The notes: generated from the sequence alone by a model not told the origin. Shown: positions 1 to 7,992, counted from the stretch's first letter. The stretch: DNA of 64,000 bases from Streptomyces qinzhouensis (GCF_007856155.1 NZ_CP042266.1:7502001-7566000); one strand, 5' to 3'. A program made the numbers and translations.

Positions 1-706
1 ACGGAGTCCCGCCGACGGTGGACGGGTCGGGGTGTAAGTGGGTCATCGTGTTCCGTCCGTTCTGAGCGCTGCCGTACCGTGCCGTCGGAGCTCGCCGGGG
101 CGGTGGCAGCGGTGCCGGGATGCGCTCGGGTTGCCCGGAGCCGGCCTGGGGACGGGCCTTCGGGGGCGAGGAATGGAGACAGCCGGCGGGCGAAGGGCCC
201 GCGGCGGGCAGAGTGGAACGGTGCGGACGGGCAGTGGGCTGGAAGCCCGGCCCGGCCCGTTGCGCTGAACCGCGACGACAGGAGTCGACGGGATGCCCGG
301 ACGGCTGCTTTCCGGTATCCGGCGAAAATTATGGTAGGGGCGATTCATTCGCCCTGTTCCTGCCATTCCGGTGTTTGTTTCTTCCGCACTCTTTCCGGTG
401 AAACGCAGGGATCATTGGAATGGTCGGGGACGGATGGCCCCGGCGATATCTCGCACGCTCGCTCGAAGTGAGGCGTGCGCGTTCTCTCGCTCCGGAACCG
501 CGATGCGGTGAAAGCCCCCGCGACAAGGCGAAGCCGCCGAGGGCCGCCGGCCGCCGGAGAGGGGGACGGCTTGCGCTGTCGGGGCACAGGGGAAAGGCGC
601 GCCTGAGTCCGGCGCGGGACGGTCGTCGTGGGGCGGGCCTCGGCGGAGGTTCGAAGGGTGGGCGGGGCGTTGACAGGAAGAGGGGCATCGGGAAGGGTCT
701 GGAGGC
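1..706. other. Upstream region without a recognised gene
   Basis: I see no convincing coding sequence here. Open frames on both strands give Arg/Pro/Gly-rich translations typical of empty frames in GC-rich DNA, with no family similarity I recognise. Positions about 315-430 are less GC-rich than the surroundings and could hold a promoter for the downstream sulfatase transcript, but no clear -35/-10 pair stands out. Confidence 0.5.
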
Positions 707-799
707 ATGCAGCCACTGGGTGACCTGCGGGTCCGTCTTGTGGAGCGCCGCCACGTCGACCTGGTCCGTGTCGCGAGCGCCATCTGTCGCCGCGTCTGA
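707..799 (+). CDS. Cysteine-containing leader peptide upstream of sulfatase
   Basis: A 30-codon ORF whose product contains the signature ERRHVDLVRVASAICRRV. This closely matches the short putative leader peptides (RHVDLxRVASxxCR type) annotated in Streptomyces ahead of sulfate, sulfonate and cysteine uptake or metabolism genes. The product probably has no function of its own; translation of the conserved Cys codon near the 3' end is thought to report Cys-tRNA supply and so control the downstream gene. A purine-rich GGGAAGGG at 690-697 lies about 9 bases before the ATG. The sulfatase starts about 165 bases downstream, consistent with sulfur-starvation control. The family resemblance is from memory; the regulatory role is inference. 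Confidence 0.7.
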   Translation: MQPLGDLRVRLVERRHVDLVRVASAICRRV

Positions 800-840
800 C
801 GCGCCCCGCCGTTTCCTGAGGCTTCGCCGGCCCGCCGGTT

Positions 841-860
841 GATCCGGCACGCCCCGGATC
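841..860 (+). promoter_or_regulatory. Possible attenuator hairpin between leader peptide and sulfatase
   Basis: GATCCGG (841-847) and CCGGATC (854-860) form a perfect 7-bp stem with a 6-base loop, 42 bases after the leader peptide stop, followed by a C/T-rich stretch. The position suits an attenuation or ribosome-site-masking structure controlled by leader translation. There is no U-tract, so simple intrinsic termination is unlikely; the role is inferred from position. Confidence 0.3.
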
Positions 861-965
861 GCCTCTCCCCTCACCTCGGTAACCCCGGTCCCGGTTCCCG
901 ATTCCCCGTCTCCGCGTGGTGCCGTGCATCCCGTGGCGCCCGCAATCCTGCCCTGGAGCACCTCT

Positions 966-2387
966 GTGACCTCCTTCGACTCTTCCCTGTCCCGGCGCGC
1001 CTTCGGCGGTAGCGCCGCCGGGGCCGTGGCGGCCCTCGGGCTGTCCGCCGCCGACGCCGCCGCGGACAGTGCCGGAGCCCCGCCCGCCGAACGTCCGTTC
1101 AGCGCCGCCCGCGCACCCGGTCGGGGTGCCCGCCGCCCCAACGTGCTGTTCATTTTGGGCGACGACCTGGGCTGGGCCGATCTGTCCTCCTACGGAGCTC
1201 CGGAGATCCGTACCCCGCATCTCGACCGGCTCGCCCGGCAGGGCGTGCGGTTCACCGACGCGTACAGCGGCTCCGCGACCTGCTCGCCCACCCGGTTCAG
1301 CCTCTACACCGGCCGCTATCCGGGCCGTACGAAGGGCGGGCTCGCCGAGCCGATCGCGGACCGGTCGGTGGGGCTCGACCCCACCCATCCCACCCTCGCC
1401 TCGCTGCTGCGCGACGCCGGGTACCGAACGGCACTGATCGGCAAGTGGCACTGCGGCTACCTGCCCGACTACAGCCCCACCCGGTCCGGCTGGGAGGAGT
1501 TCTTCGGCAACTTCGGCGGCGCGCTGGAGTACTACTCCAAGCTGAGCTCCCGTGGTGAGTACGACCTCTACGAAGGCGATGCCGAGTACCGCGATCTGCG
1601 CTACTACACGCGCATCCTGACCGAACGGGCCGTCGAGTACGTGGGCCGCGACCACGGGCACACCCCCTGGCTGCTCAACCTCAACTTCACCACCCCGCAC
1701 TGGCCGTGGATCGCCGACGGCGACGAGGAGACCGGCGCCGAGATCGCCCGCCGGATCAAGTCGGGCGACCAACGAGCGCTGTGGCACCAGGACGGAGGCT
1801 CGCTCGCGAAGTACCGGCAGCTGGTCGAGGACCTCGACCGCTCGGTCGGCAAGGTGCTCGCCGCCCTGAAGCGGTCCGGGCAGGAGGAGGACACCCTGGT
1901 GGTCTTCGCCAGCGACAACGGCGGCGAACGCTTCTCGTACAACTGGCCGCTCAGCGGCAACAAGGGATCGCTCCGGGACGGCGGCATCCGGGTGCCCACG
2001 ATCCTGCGCTGGCCCGCGCGGATCGAGGGCGGGCAGGTCAGCCGGGTTCCGGTGTACTCCCCCGACTGGACGGCGACCCTCCTGGACGTGGGCGGGGCAC
2101 GACCCCATGCGGCGTACCCCCTCGACGGTGTGAGCCTCGCCGGCTATCTGCTGCGCGGTGCCGATGTGCCCCCGCGCGATCTGTTCTGGCGGGTCCGGGG
2201 GGAGCGGGCGCTGCGGCGGGGCGAGTGGAAGTACTACCGGGGGAAGGACGGGAGGGACCGCCTCTACCGGTTGTCGGAGGACATCCGCGAGCAGGCCGAC
2301 AAGTCCTCCGTACGACCCGAGTTGCTGACGGAGCTGAGGGCCGTATGGGAGCGGATCGACAGGGGGCTGCTGCCGTACCCCTCGTGA
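966..2387 (+). CDS. Tat-exported sulfatase (formylglycine-dependent)
   Basis: A 473-residue sulfatase of the alkaline-phosphatase superfamily. The N-terminus has a twin-arginine signal (SRRAFGGSAAGAVAALGLSA), so the enzyme is probably exported folded. The metal-site motif LGDDLGWADLS follows, and CSPTR at residues 106-110 is the C-x-P-x-R motif in which Cys106 becomes formylglycine. GKWHCGYLP and the later ASDNGGE are further family landmarks. It should hydrolyse sulfate esters outside the cell to supply sulfate; the substrate cannot be read from sequence. I chose the GTG at 966 because GGAG lies 7 bases upstream and the Tat signal starts immediately; a GTG at 924 would add 14 residues. The leader peptide at 707 suggests control by sulfur status. 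Confidence 0.9.
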   Translation: MTSFDSSLSRRAFGGSAAGAVAALGLSAADAAADSAGAPPAERPFSAARAPGRGARRPNVLFILGDDLGWADLSSYGAPEIRTPHLDRLARQGVRFTDAYSGSATCSPTRFSLYTGRYPGRTKGGLAEPIADRSVGLDPTHPTLASLLRDAGYRTALIGKWHCGYLPDYSPTRSGWEEFFGNFGGALEYYSKLSSRGEYDLYEGDAEYRDLRYYTRILTERAVEYVGRDHGHTPWLLNLNFTTPHWPWIADGDEETGAEIARRIKSGDQRALWHQDGGSLAKYRQLVEDLDRSVGKVLAALKRSGQEEDTLVVFASDNGGERFSYNWPLSGNKGSLRDGGIRVPTILRWPARIEGGQVSRVPVYSPDWTATLLDVGGARPHAAYPLDGVSLAGYLLRGADVPPRDLFWRVRGERALRRGEWKYYRGKDGRDRLYRLSEDIREQADKSSVRPELLTELRAVWERIDRGLLPYPS

Positions 2388-2699
2388 GGGGCCCTTACCC
2401 GACCGGCCCCGGCCCGCACCGCTTCCGCCCGGCGGCGCGGGCCGGGGCCGGCGGCCGTGGACGGCTGAGGCGATTGCCGCCGGGAGAACGAGACCGGTCT
2501 CACGAGCGGTCGGGCTGGAGCGGGTGTCGTGGGCATGGGCACCGTTGTCGACCCCGAGGCCTTGGATACGGTTCCGAACGAGGGCGCGAGCTCCTTGACC
2601 GATGCCACGGCAACTCCGCAATCGGAGCGCCCGCTGGACGGAGGTCCGCAGACCGGCAGGGCAGTGAGCCGGGGGGTATCGCGCCACGACCACTTTCGG
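2388..2699. other. Intergenic, no supported gene
   Basis: Between the sulfatase stop and the operator-like dyad before the Crp-type regulator. A 63-codon frame at 2529-2720 has no ribosome site or family resemblance and I do not call it. The promoter of the next gene probably lies at the right end. Confidence 0.4.
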
Positions 2700-2720
2700 T
2701 CAACGTCACCTGATCGTTGA
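2700..2720. promoter_or_regulatory. Inverted repeat upstream of the Crp/Fnr gene
   Basis: TCAACG (2700-2705) and CGTTGA (2715-2720) are perfect inverted half-sites with a 9-base spacer, about 75 bases before the regulator's start codon. Crp/Fnr proteins bind dyads of this general size, so this may be an autoregulatory operator, but it does not match the TGTGA-N6-TCACA consensus. The assignment rests on position and symmetry only. Confidence 0.35.
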
Positions 2721-2793
2721 TGCCGCCCACCGCATCGGCGTACAACTCGGGGGTCCGATGTGCGCCGGTGCGGGCGTGATGGGAAGGTGACGT

Positions 2794-3435
2794 GTGCTGT
2801 CCGATGAAGTCTGGCGCGACCTGTGCAGCCAAGGTGTGCCCAGGATGTTTCCGGAGCGCAGTCTGATGCTGCGGCAGGGGTCTCCCGGAACGCACCTCCT
2901 CGCGCTCACCTCTGGGTTGGCCAATGTGGTGTGCCGCGAGCCGAACGGCGCCAGGACCTGGCTCGCGTTCCGAGGGCCGAGGGACCTCCTCGGGGAGGTC
3001 TCGGTCTTCAACGGAACCTCACGCACGGCGGACGTCGTTGCCCTGACGCCCTGCGCTGCCGTCGTTCTGGACGCCGAGCGCTTTGTTCGCTTCGTAGAGG
3101 AGCGAGGGCTGGTCATGTATCTGATGCGCCAGGCACTCGCCAGGATGCGCGAGTCCGACATCCATCGAAGTGAACTGCAGACCCTGCCCTCGGTCGTGCG
3201 ACTGGCGCGCACGCTGCTGAGGCTGGCCGCACTCACCGATCAGATGGCCGACCGCAACGCGGTCCGGCTGACGGGGCTGAACCAGGAAGAGGTCGCGCAG
3301 TCGATCGGCGTGACACGCAATGCGGTCATCGGCGGGTTGCGGCAGCTGCGGGCCGTCGGGCTGATCGAAACAGCGCGGCGAGTGATCGTCATCAGGGACG
3401 TGGCGGCCCTGCAGCGCTGGGCGGCGGCCGACTGA
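2794..3435 (+). CDS. Crp/Fnr-family transcriptional regulator
   Basis: A 213-residue protein with the Crp/Fnr layout: an N-terminal cyclic-nucleotide-binding beta-barrel (about residues 15-120), a dimerisation helix, and a C-terminal winged helix (LNQEEVAQSIGVTRNAVIGG as the helix-turn-helix). The phosphate-binding cassette is recognisable: LGEVSVFNGTSRTA keeps the Gly-Glu and Arg-Thr-Ala elements of ligand-binding members, so it may bind a cyclic nucleotide. There is no N-terminal Cys cluster as in Fnr. GTG start with GGGAAGG 7 bases upstream. It sits 129 bases ahead of a class III cyclase-like gene on the same strand, which suggests it controls or responds to that cassette; this link is inference. 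Confidence 0.85.
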   Translation: MLSDEVWRDLCSQGVPRMFPERSLMLRQGSPGTHLLALTSGLANVVCREPNGARTWLAFRGPRDLLGEVSVFNGTSRTADVVALTPCAAVVLDAERFVRFVEERGLVMYLMRQALARMRESDIHRSELQTLPSVVRLARTLLRLAALTDQMADRNAVRLTGLNQEEVAQSIGVTRNAVIGGLRQLRAVGLIETARRVIVIRDVAALQRWAAAD

Positions 3436-3564
3436 GGACAGCGGCCTGTGACCTGAGCCACATCCTTTGCGCCCAGTGTTGTGCACTCGGCGGAGCGGCA
3501 CGGACGGATCCTCGAAGCAGCCCGACTACGGCTGCCTACCGGACCGTCCGCGAGGAGATTCCGC

Positions 3565-4464
3565 ATGTCCGTACCCATGCCTGTTCCGTACGCCGAAAGC
3601 CGACCGCTGCCTCCGTACCGTGCCCTGCTCGCCGTTGACGCCAAGGACTTCACCGGTCTGCCGGCCGCCCAGCACGGCCCGGTCAGTCGCCTGATTCCCC
3701 GGTTGATGGACCAAGCCCTGGAGCGGGCCGGCCTGCACCGGTTGCGCGATGCCCAGAGGTTTCCCGCCAATACGGGGGACGGCGTCGTCTTCGGTTTCGA
3801 TCCGGTGCATCTGCCCTTTGTGCTCTGGCCCTTCCTGGGAGTTCTGGACGATGTACTCGGCTCGTACAACCGGCAGGCAGTCGGCCCGCGGATCAGGCTC
3901 CGGGCCAGTGTTCATATCGGCCCGTTGCCCGACGACGGTGAGCCCGGAGACGGCAATGGCACAGCTCGCAACGATACGCACCGGCTCCTGGATTCGCGGC
4001 CGGTCAAGGCGATCCTCGCCGCGGCGAGCGAGGAGGTGACACACCTCGCCGCCATTCTCTCGGAACGGGTCTACGAAGACGTCGTACTGGGCGCCTATAC
4101 GGGACTCCACCCCGACCGGTGCGTCGAAGTGTCGGCCACCGTCGAAGGCAAGAACTTCTCGCAGCGGGCCTGGCTCTACGTTCCCTCGCCTTCCGGGAAC
4201 CTCGTGCGGGCAGGCATCCAGCCGCGTGAGGAACCCGCGGACGCGGTTGCGCCGGTGCCCGCCGAGGCCCCGGACAAGGGGTCCGGCACGGAGTACAGCG
4301 GAAATTCCCAGCATGTCGGGGAAGGCGCGGCCCTGATGGGCAATGTCGGCCGTGACTTCACCTATACCGCGCCCGCGACCACGTACCGCGGAACCAATCA
4401 GCACTGGGGCGGCGGAGACAACGTCGCGGGTGACAAGCGGGCTGCCGACAGGGACCACCGGTGA
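3565..4464 (+). CDS. Class III nucleotide-cyclase-like protein with C-terminal assembly motif
   Basis: A 299-residue protein that I read as a single class III nucleotidyl-cyclase homology domain. LLAVDAKDFT carries the first metal aspartate (Asp25), NTGDGVVFGF the second (Asp72), LRASVHIGPL matches the core strand after it, and NDTHR (Asn136, Arg140) fits the transition-state Asn-x3-Arg pair; the active-site set therefore looks intact. The substrate base is unknown. After about residue 220 the chain becomes disordered, then shows GAALMGNVGRDFTY (about residues 254-267) and GGGDNVAGDK near the end, both resembling short beta/amyloid assembly motifs of bacterial NLR systems. The ATG at 3565 has GAGGAG 7 bases upstream. 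The stop overlaps the next start by 4 bases. The neighbouring PycTM-like gene suggests a Pycsar-type cyclase; that is inference. Confidence 0.65.
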   Translation: MSVPMPVPYAESRPLPPYRALLAVDAKDFTGLPAAQHGPVSRLIPRLMDQALERAGLHRLRDAQRFPANTGDGVVFGFDPVHLPFVLWPFLGVLDDVLGSYNRQAVGPRIRLRASVHIGPLPDDGEPGDGNGTARNDTHRLLDSRPVKAILAAASEEVTHLAAILSERVYEDVVLGAYTGLHPDRCVEVSATVEGKNFSQRAWLYVPSPSGNLVRAGIQPREEPADAVAPVPAEAPDKGSGTEYSGNSQHVGEGAALMGNVGRDFTYTAPATTYRGTNQHWGGGDNVAGDKRAADRDHR

Positions 4465-6533
4465 ACGCCGGACCCGGCCCGGCCGCGGAGCCGGACCTCC
4501 GGCCGGATCCCGGCCGGATTGATCCGTCGGACGGCCCGGGGGCCGGTCAACACAATTCCCTTCGTGAGAGCCGCCAACGGGTGGACAACGGAGTCGCGTT
4601 GATGGGGAACGTCGGCGGTGACTTCACGTATCTGAATATCAGTGCGTGGAGCGACGAAGCCACCGAGCGAATCCTCAAGCCACGCCTGCGCGAGGGGCCT
4701 TACCCGGCGGAAGAGGTGCGCGACCGACTGTACGGATTCGTCGAACCTCCGTCATACGCACGCTGCCGGAGGGCACTGAACAGCCGGATTGTGGTGCTCA
4801 GGGCGAGGGCAGGAACGGGCGCCGGCACGGCGGCTTTCGCCCTTCTCGCCGAAAGGCACGGCGAGGGCGGTGTCACGGGACTGGACACGATGGGGGATCT
4901 GTCGGCATGGCGGCCGAAGGCCGGCCGTGGCTACCTTCTCCAGGGTTTGCCGGCGGCATCCGCCGGTTCGCTCGACGATGTGCGGCTGGCGGGCTTGGCG
5001 GAGGCCCTGCACGCCGCCGGGGCACACCTGGTCGTCACCCTGGCGCAGGATGCCCGGTTGCCGACCGACACGAGCCGGTGGCAGGAGGCGCATGTCGCGC
5101 CCGGACCGCACGAGGTCGCCGAGAGGCGACTCCGGCTCTTGGCCGCTGAAGGGAGGCTCGACAGCTCACAACTGGACACCGCACTGGGGCACCTGGCTTC
5201 CCCCGAGTTCTCCGGCTATCTCTCGACGCATCCGCTGCCCGGCGACGCTGTCGACCTCTCGGACGGGTTGCGGCAGTCCACGGAGACGCCGACACTCACC
5301 GGGTCTGTGCTGGAGGACCTCCTGACCGGCACCGAGGCCGCCGCCCGGTCCGCGCTCGCTCAGGCCCGGCACAGTGCCGACAAAGTGTCCTTGATGGCAG
5401 CCGTCGCGCTGCTCCCGGGGCAGGACCGCACGGTGATCGAGCAGTTCGCCGCCGCCTTGCGTCCCCTGCTCGGTGAGCGTGCTGCCAAGAAGGGGCAGAC
5501 CGAGCCCCCGGAGGGCCGGCCGTTGGACATCCTCGGCCCCTCGTTCGAAGACCGGCTGGAAGCCATCGGTGCGCGCCCGCTGGCTCCCTGTAGTTCTCCT
5601 GCCGACCGGTACCGCTACCCCGTGCAGCCGATTGTCTTCTCCGGCAGGCACCGCTCGGCGACACTCCTGCGCCATCTGTGGCTGGACTTCGAAGACATGC
5701 CGGAAGCGCTCTGGGGAGCCCTGGAGCAGTTGCGCTATCAGCCGGGCCTCGATCTGGCCGCGGGAGAGGCGATCGGCCGGGTGCTCGCGCACGCCACCGG
5801 CCCCGGCGCGCTGATTCAGCTGCACCGCTTCGCTTCCTCGGGCGACCGCTGGCGCCGACGGCTCGTCGCGGTGGCGCTGGGCGAGCTCGTTCAGCACCCG
5901 CTGGTGTCCGGTGCGGTCAAGGAGCAGATGCGCCGGTGGAGCCGGTCATCGGTCGTTCTCCGCTGCACGGTCGCCGAGACTTGTGCGGGTAGCTACGGCC
6001 TTGCCCGCCCGGCCGCGGCCCTCAAGCTTCTGGACAACGTCCTCGACGGTTCCGCTCCGGAGCTGGACCCGAAGCTGAGTGCCGCCGTCTCCTTCGCGCT
6101 GGGTGCCCTCCTCACTGAGGAGGGGAACCACACCGAGGTCCTGGAGACGGTGACGAGGTGGCTGGAAGCGGGCCGGGGAACACCCCGTCATACGCTCGCG
6201 GTGCACGTGATCCACTCCTTGTCCCTTTCGACGTTCCCCCAGCCGGGCGCTCCGGGGTCCGTCCGTACGAGTCTGAGCCGGACCCTGGAGCGCTACCCCG
6301 CACAGGGGCTCGCCCTGGTCGTGCTGAGTCTCGACGACCCGGCCACACACGAGGCGATGGCCCAGGGGCTTGTGCGGGTCGAAGCCGACCCTGACTTGTT
6401 CCGGCGGACGGCCTACGACCGCGTGCTGAGCGAGCTCTCCCGTACCGCTCGCCATCGCCGGGGAGTTATCCGATTCCTCCTGGGGCGTCACCGGGATCAC
6501 ACCAACTCATCCTCAAGGAGGACTACGTCATGA
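4461..6533 (+). CDS. STAND/NLR-like protein with degenerate P-loop and N-terminal shared motif
   Basis: A 690-residue protein. The disordered N-terminus contains GVALMGNVGGDFTY at residues 44-57, nearly identical to the motif at the end of the upstream cyclase-like protein. A P-loop NTPase-like section follows: VLRARAGTGAGTAAFALL aligns with Walker A, but Ala121 stands where the catalytic Lys should be, so ATP hydrolysis is doubtful. HAAGAHLVVTLAQDARLP looks like the following sensor-type strand. From about residue 380 to the end the protein is helical (repeated VALGELVQ, FALGALLTEE patterns), like the HEAT/ARM-type sensor half of STAND proteins. GTG start overlapping the cyclase stop by 4 bases; its stop overlaps the next ATG. 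Probable role: sensor/scaffold that recruits the cyclase through the motif. Family assignment is by architecture, not a confident homology match. Confidence 0.5.
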   Translation: MNAGPGPAAEPDLRPDPGRIDPSDGPGAGQHNSLRESRQRVDNGVALMGNVGGDFTYLNISAWSDEATERILKPRLREGPYPAEEVRDRLYGFVEPPSYARCRRALNSRIVVLRARAGTGAGTAAFALLAERHGEGGVTGLDTMGDLSAWRPKAGRGYLLQGLPAASAGSLDDVRLAGLAEALHAAGAHLVVTLAQDARLPTDTSRWQEAHVAPGPHEVAERRLRLLAAEGRLDSSQLDTALGHLASPEFSGYLSTHPLPGDAVDLSDGLRQSTETPTLTGSVLEDLLTGTEAAARSALAQARHSADKVSLMAAVALLPGQDRTVIEQFAAALRPLLGERAAKKGQTEPPEGRPLDILGPSFEDRLEAIGARPLAPCSSPADRYRYPVQPIVFSGRHRSATLLRHLWLDFEDMPEALWGALEQLRYQPGLDLAAGEAIGRVLAHATGPGALIQLHRFASSGDRWRRRLVAVALGELVQHPLVSGAVKEQMRRWSRSSVVLRCTVAETCAGSYGLARPAAALKLLDNVLDGSAPELDPKLSAAVSFALGALLTEEGNHTEVLETVTRWLEAGRGTPRHTLAVHVIHSLSLSTFPQPGAPGSVRTSLSRTLERYPAQGLALVVLSLDDPATHEAMAQGLVRVEADPDLFRRTAYDRVLSELSRTARHRRGVIRFLLGRHRDHTNSSSRRTTS

Positions 6534-7453
6534 GTACGGCCCTGTTGACGCTGGTCAGGTCTTCGCCGGTTCGGCAGCTGCTGCGGCAACGGTTCGGTTC
6601 CCCTTCGGATCGCGCGCTCGTCTTCCTCTCGGGCCAGGGAGAGGACCGCCTCGAGTCGCCCCGGGGCAGAGACAACGGGGGATACCCCCGACCGTCGATC
6701 GGGGAGGTCTTCCGGCGGGAGTTCGACGCGATCGGATGGGTCTCGCTGGCAGAACGCCGGACCGTGGTGGAGGTGCCACGCCGGGGCCCTGCGACAGCCC
6801 TGCCTACGCGAGCTCGCTACGGAGTCGGCTGGAGGGTCAGTAACCCCGTGGTCGCGGCGCGCAGCGGCCTCACGGAGGACGCCGTACACCGGCTGATCGA
6901 CCAGGAAATCTGTGGAAGTGCCGGACTGCCCGCTGGTTCCGAACCGCTTCGGCAGCCGCCGATTCCGTACGGGACCGTTCAGGTCGAGCCTCCCGGTCAG
7001 CCACGGCGCATCGACGGGGCGGGTCTGACCTACTGGTTTCTCGACCCTCCGGCCGGCCTTCTGCCGGTTCCGGCTGATCCTGCCGAACTCCTCCTGCCGC
7101 CGGGCTTCGGCGAGGTCCACCGTGAGTCGTACCGCTTCTACCGCGAGGTGGTTGCCGGTGGTCCGGTCGGTCTGGCGGCGCTCTGGCTGCTGCATCAGCC
7201 CGACCAGGCCAGGGAGGTGCTCGACTGGACAGTCGCACACGGTGACCTGCTCACCGAAAGGGACGGATGGGAGAGGACGCTGGCTGCGACGCTGCAGGGA
7301 CTGACGAAGGAGGACCGGGGCTTCGTCGGGGTGAACCTGGCGCGTCTCCTCACTGAGGTCGGCGTCCCTCAGGGCGACGAGGTCCTGCGCCGGATCGGTG
7401 ACGTGGATGTACCGGGCGGCGGTATGAACGGTTCCCACGGAGGGGCTCCGTGA
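6530..7453 (+). CDS. Hypothetical protein of the cyclase/STAND cassette
   Basis: A 307-residue soluble protein that I do not recognise. It has no signal peptide, no membrane segment, and no P-loop or nuclease motif that I can see. The N-terminal 120 residues are basic and contain VSNPVVAARSGLTEDAVHRLIDQ, possibly a helical interaction segment; the middle is Pro/Gly-rich (PPIPYGTVQVEPPGQPRRI, DPPAGLLPVPADPAELLLPPG); the C-terminus is helical. It lacks the ALMGNVG motif of its two upstream neighbours. The ATG overlaps the previous stop by 4 bases (AAGGAGG upstream) and its stop overlaps the next GTG, so it is part of the same translationally coupled operon. An accessory or substrate-recognition role is only a guess. 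Confidence 0.6.
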   Translation: MSTALLTLVRSSPVRQLLRQRFGSPSDRALVFLSGQGEDRLESPRGRDNGGYPRPSIGEVFRREFDAIGWVSLAERRTVVEVPRRGPATALPTRARYGVGWRVSNPVVAARSGLTEDAVHRLIDQEICGSAGLPAGSEPLRQPPIPYGTVQVEPPGQPRRIDGAGLTYWFLDPPAGLLPVPADPAELLLPPGFGEVHRESYRFYREVVAGGPVGLAALWLLHQPDQAREVLDWTVAHGDLLTERDGWERTLAATLQGLTKEDRGFVGVNLARLLTEVGVPQGDEVLRRIGDVDVPGGGMNGSHGGAP

Positions 7454-7992
7454 TGCAGGCTCTGCCGTCCCGTACCGCCCGGCTGAGAACCGAATCCGAA
7501 TGCCGCGCCCCGGACACGGACCATGTGGTGATTCTGTCGCGAGAACTCATCGCGCAGAACTATGTGGAGATCGGCCGGGCCGACGGCAAGGCCGCCGTTC
7601 TTCTGGCCACCGGGGGAACGCTCTTCGGAATCCTCCTCGTACGGCGTCCCCTCGATGCCTTGTGGGCCGTCTCCTTGTGGTGGGCGGCAGCGATCACGGC
7701 GACCGGGGCATTGGTCTGTCTGCTTCTGGCACTCGCTCCGCGCCGTGGTGCCCGAGCCGGTGAGCGGCACGGCCTCCTCGCATACTACGAAGACGTGGTG
7801 CGTGCAGAGACGCGCGCCGACTTGCGGGCCGGGCTCAGGCGAAACGGCTCCGATCCCCAGCCCCGGCTGCTCCGTGCGCTGAGGGAGACCAGCAGGATCG
7901 CCCGAGCCAAGAACCGCTGCGTTCGGTACGCCGTAGTCATGCTGCTGCAGGCGATCACCGCAGCATTTCCGGCCCTCGCGCTCGGTTGCTGA
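7450..7992 (+). CDS. PycTM-like membrane effector
   Basis: A 180-residue protein with the layout of the Pycsar effector domain (PycTM, DUF5706). An amphipathic/first membrane helix carries the hallmark-like IGRADGKAAVLLATGGTLFGIL (about residues 41-62, compare RADxKAxxLL in the family). A second membrane segment follows (about 70-98), then a basic cytosolic stretch, and a last helix after the basic ARAKNRCVRYAVVMLLQAIT to the C-terminus. In Pycsar, PycTM senses a cyclic pyrimidine nucleotide made by a class III cyclase and permeabilises the membrane. Here it is the last gene of a 4-base-overlap operon whose first gene is cyclase-like, which supports the reading. GTG at 7450; an ATG one codon later is equally possible. 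The fit is from motif recall rather than alignment. Confidence 0.65.
   Translation: MMQALPSRTARLRTESECRAPDTDHVVILSRELIAQNYVEIGRADGKAAVLLATGGTLFGILLVRRPLDALWAVSLWWAAAITATGALVCLLLALAPRRGARAGERHGLLAYYEDVVRAETRADLRAGLRRNGSDPQPRLLRALRETSRIARAKNRCVRYAVVMLLQAITAAFPALALGC

Noticed and set aside
345..2693. 782-codon minus-strand open frame over the sulfatase
   Set aside because: It is the antisense shadow of the Tat-sulfatase gene. Its translation is Arg/Pro/Gly/Ala-rich with no family match, whereas the plus strand has full sulfatase motifs.
2529..2720. 63-codon frame between sulfatase and the Crp-type gene
   Set aside because: No ribosome site, no conserved features, and it runs through the operator-like dyad.
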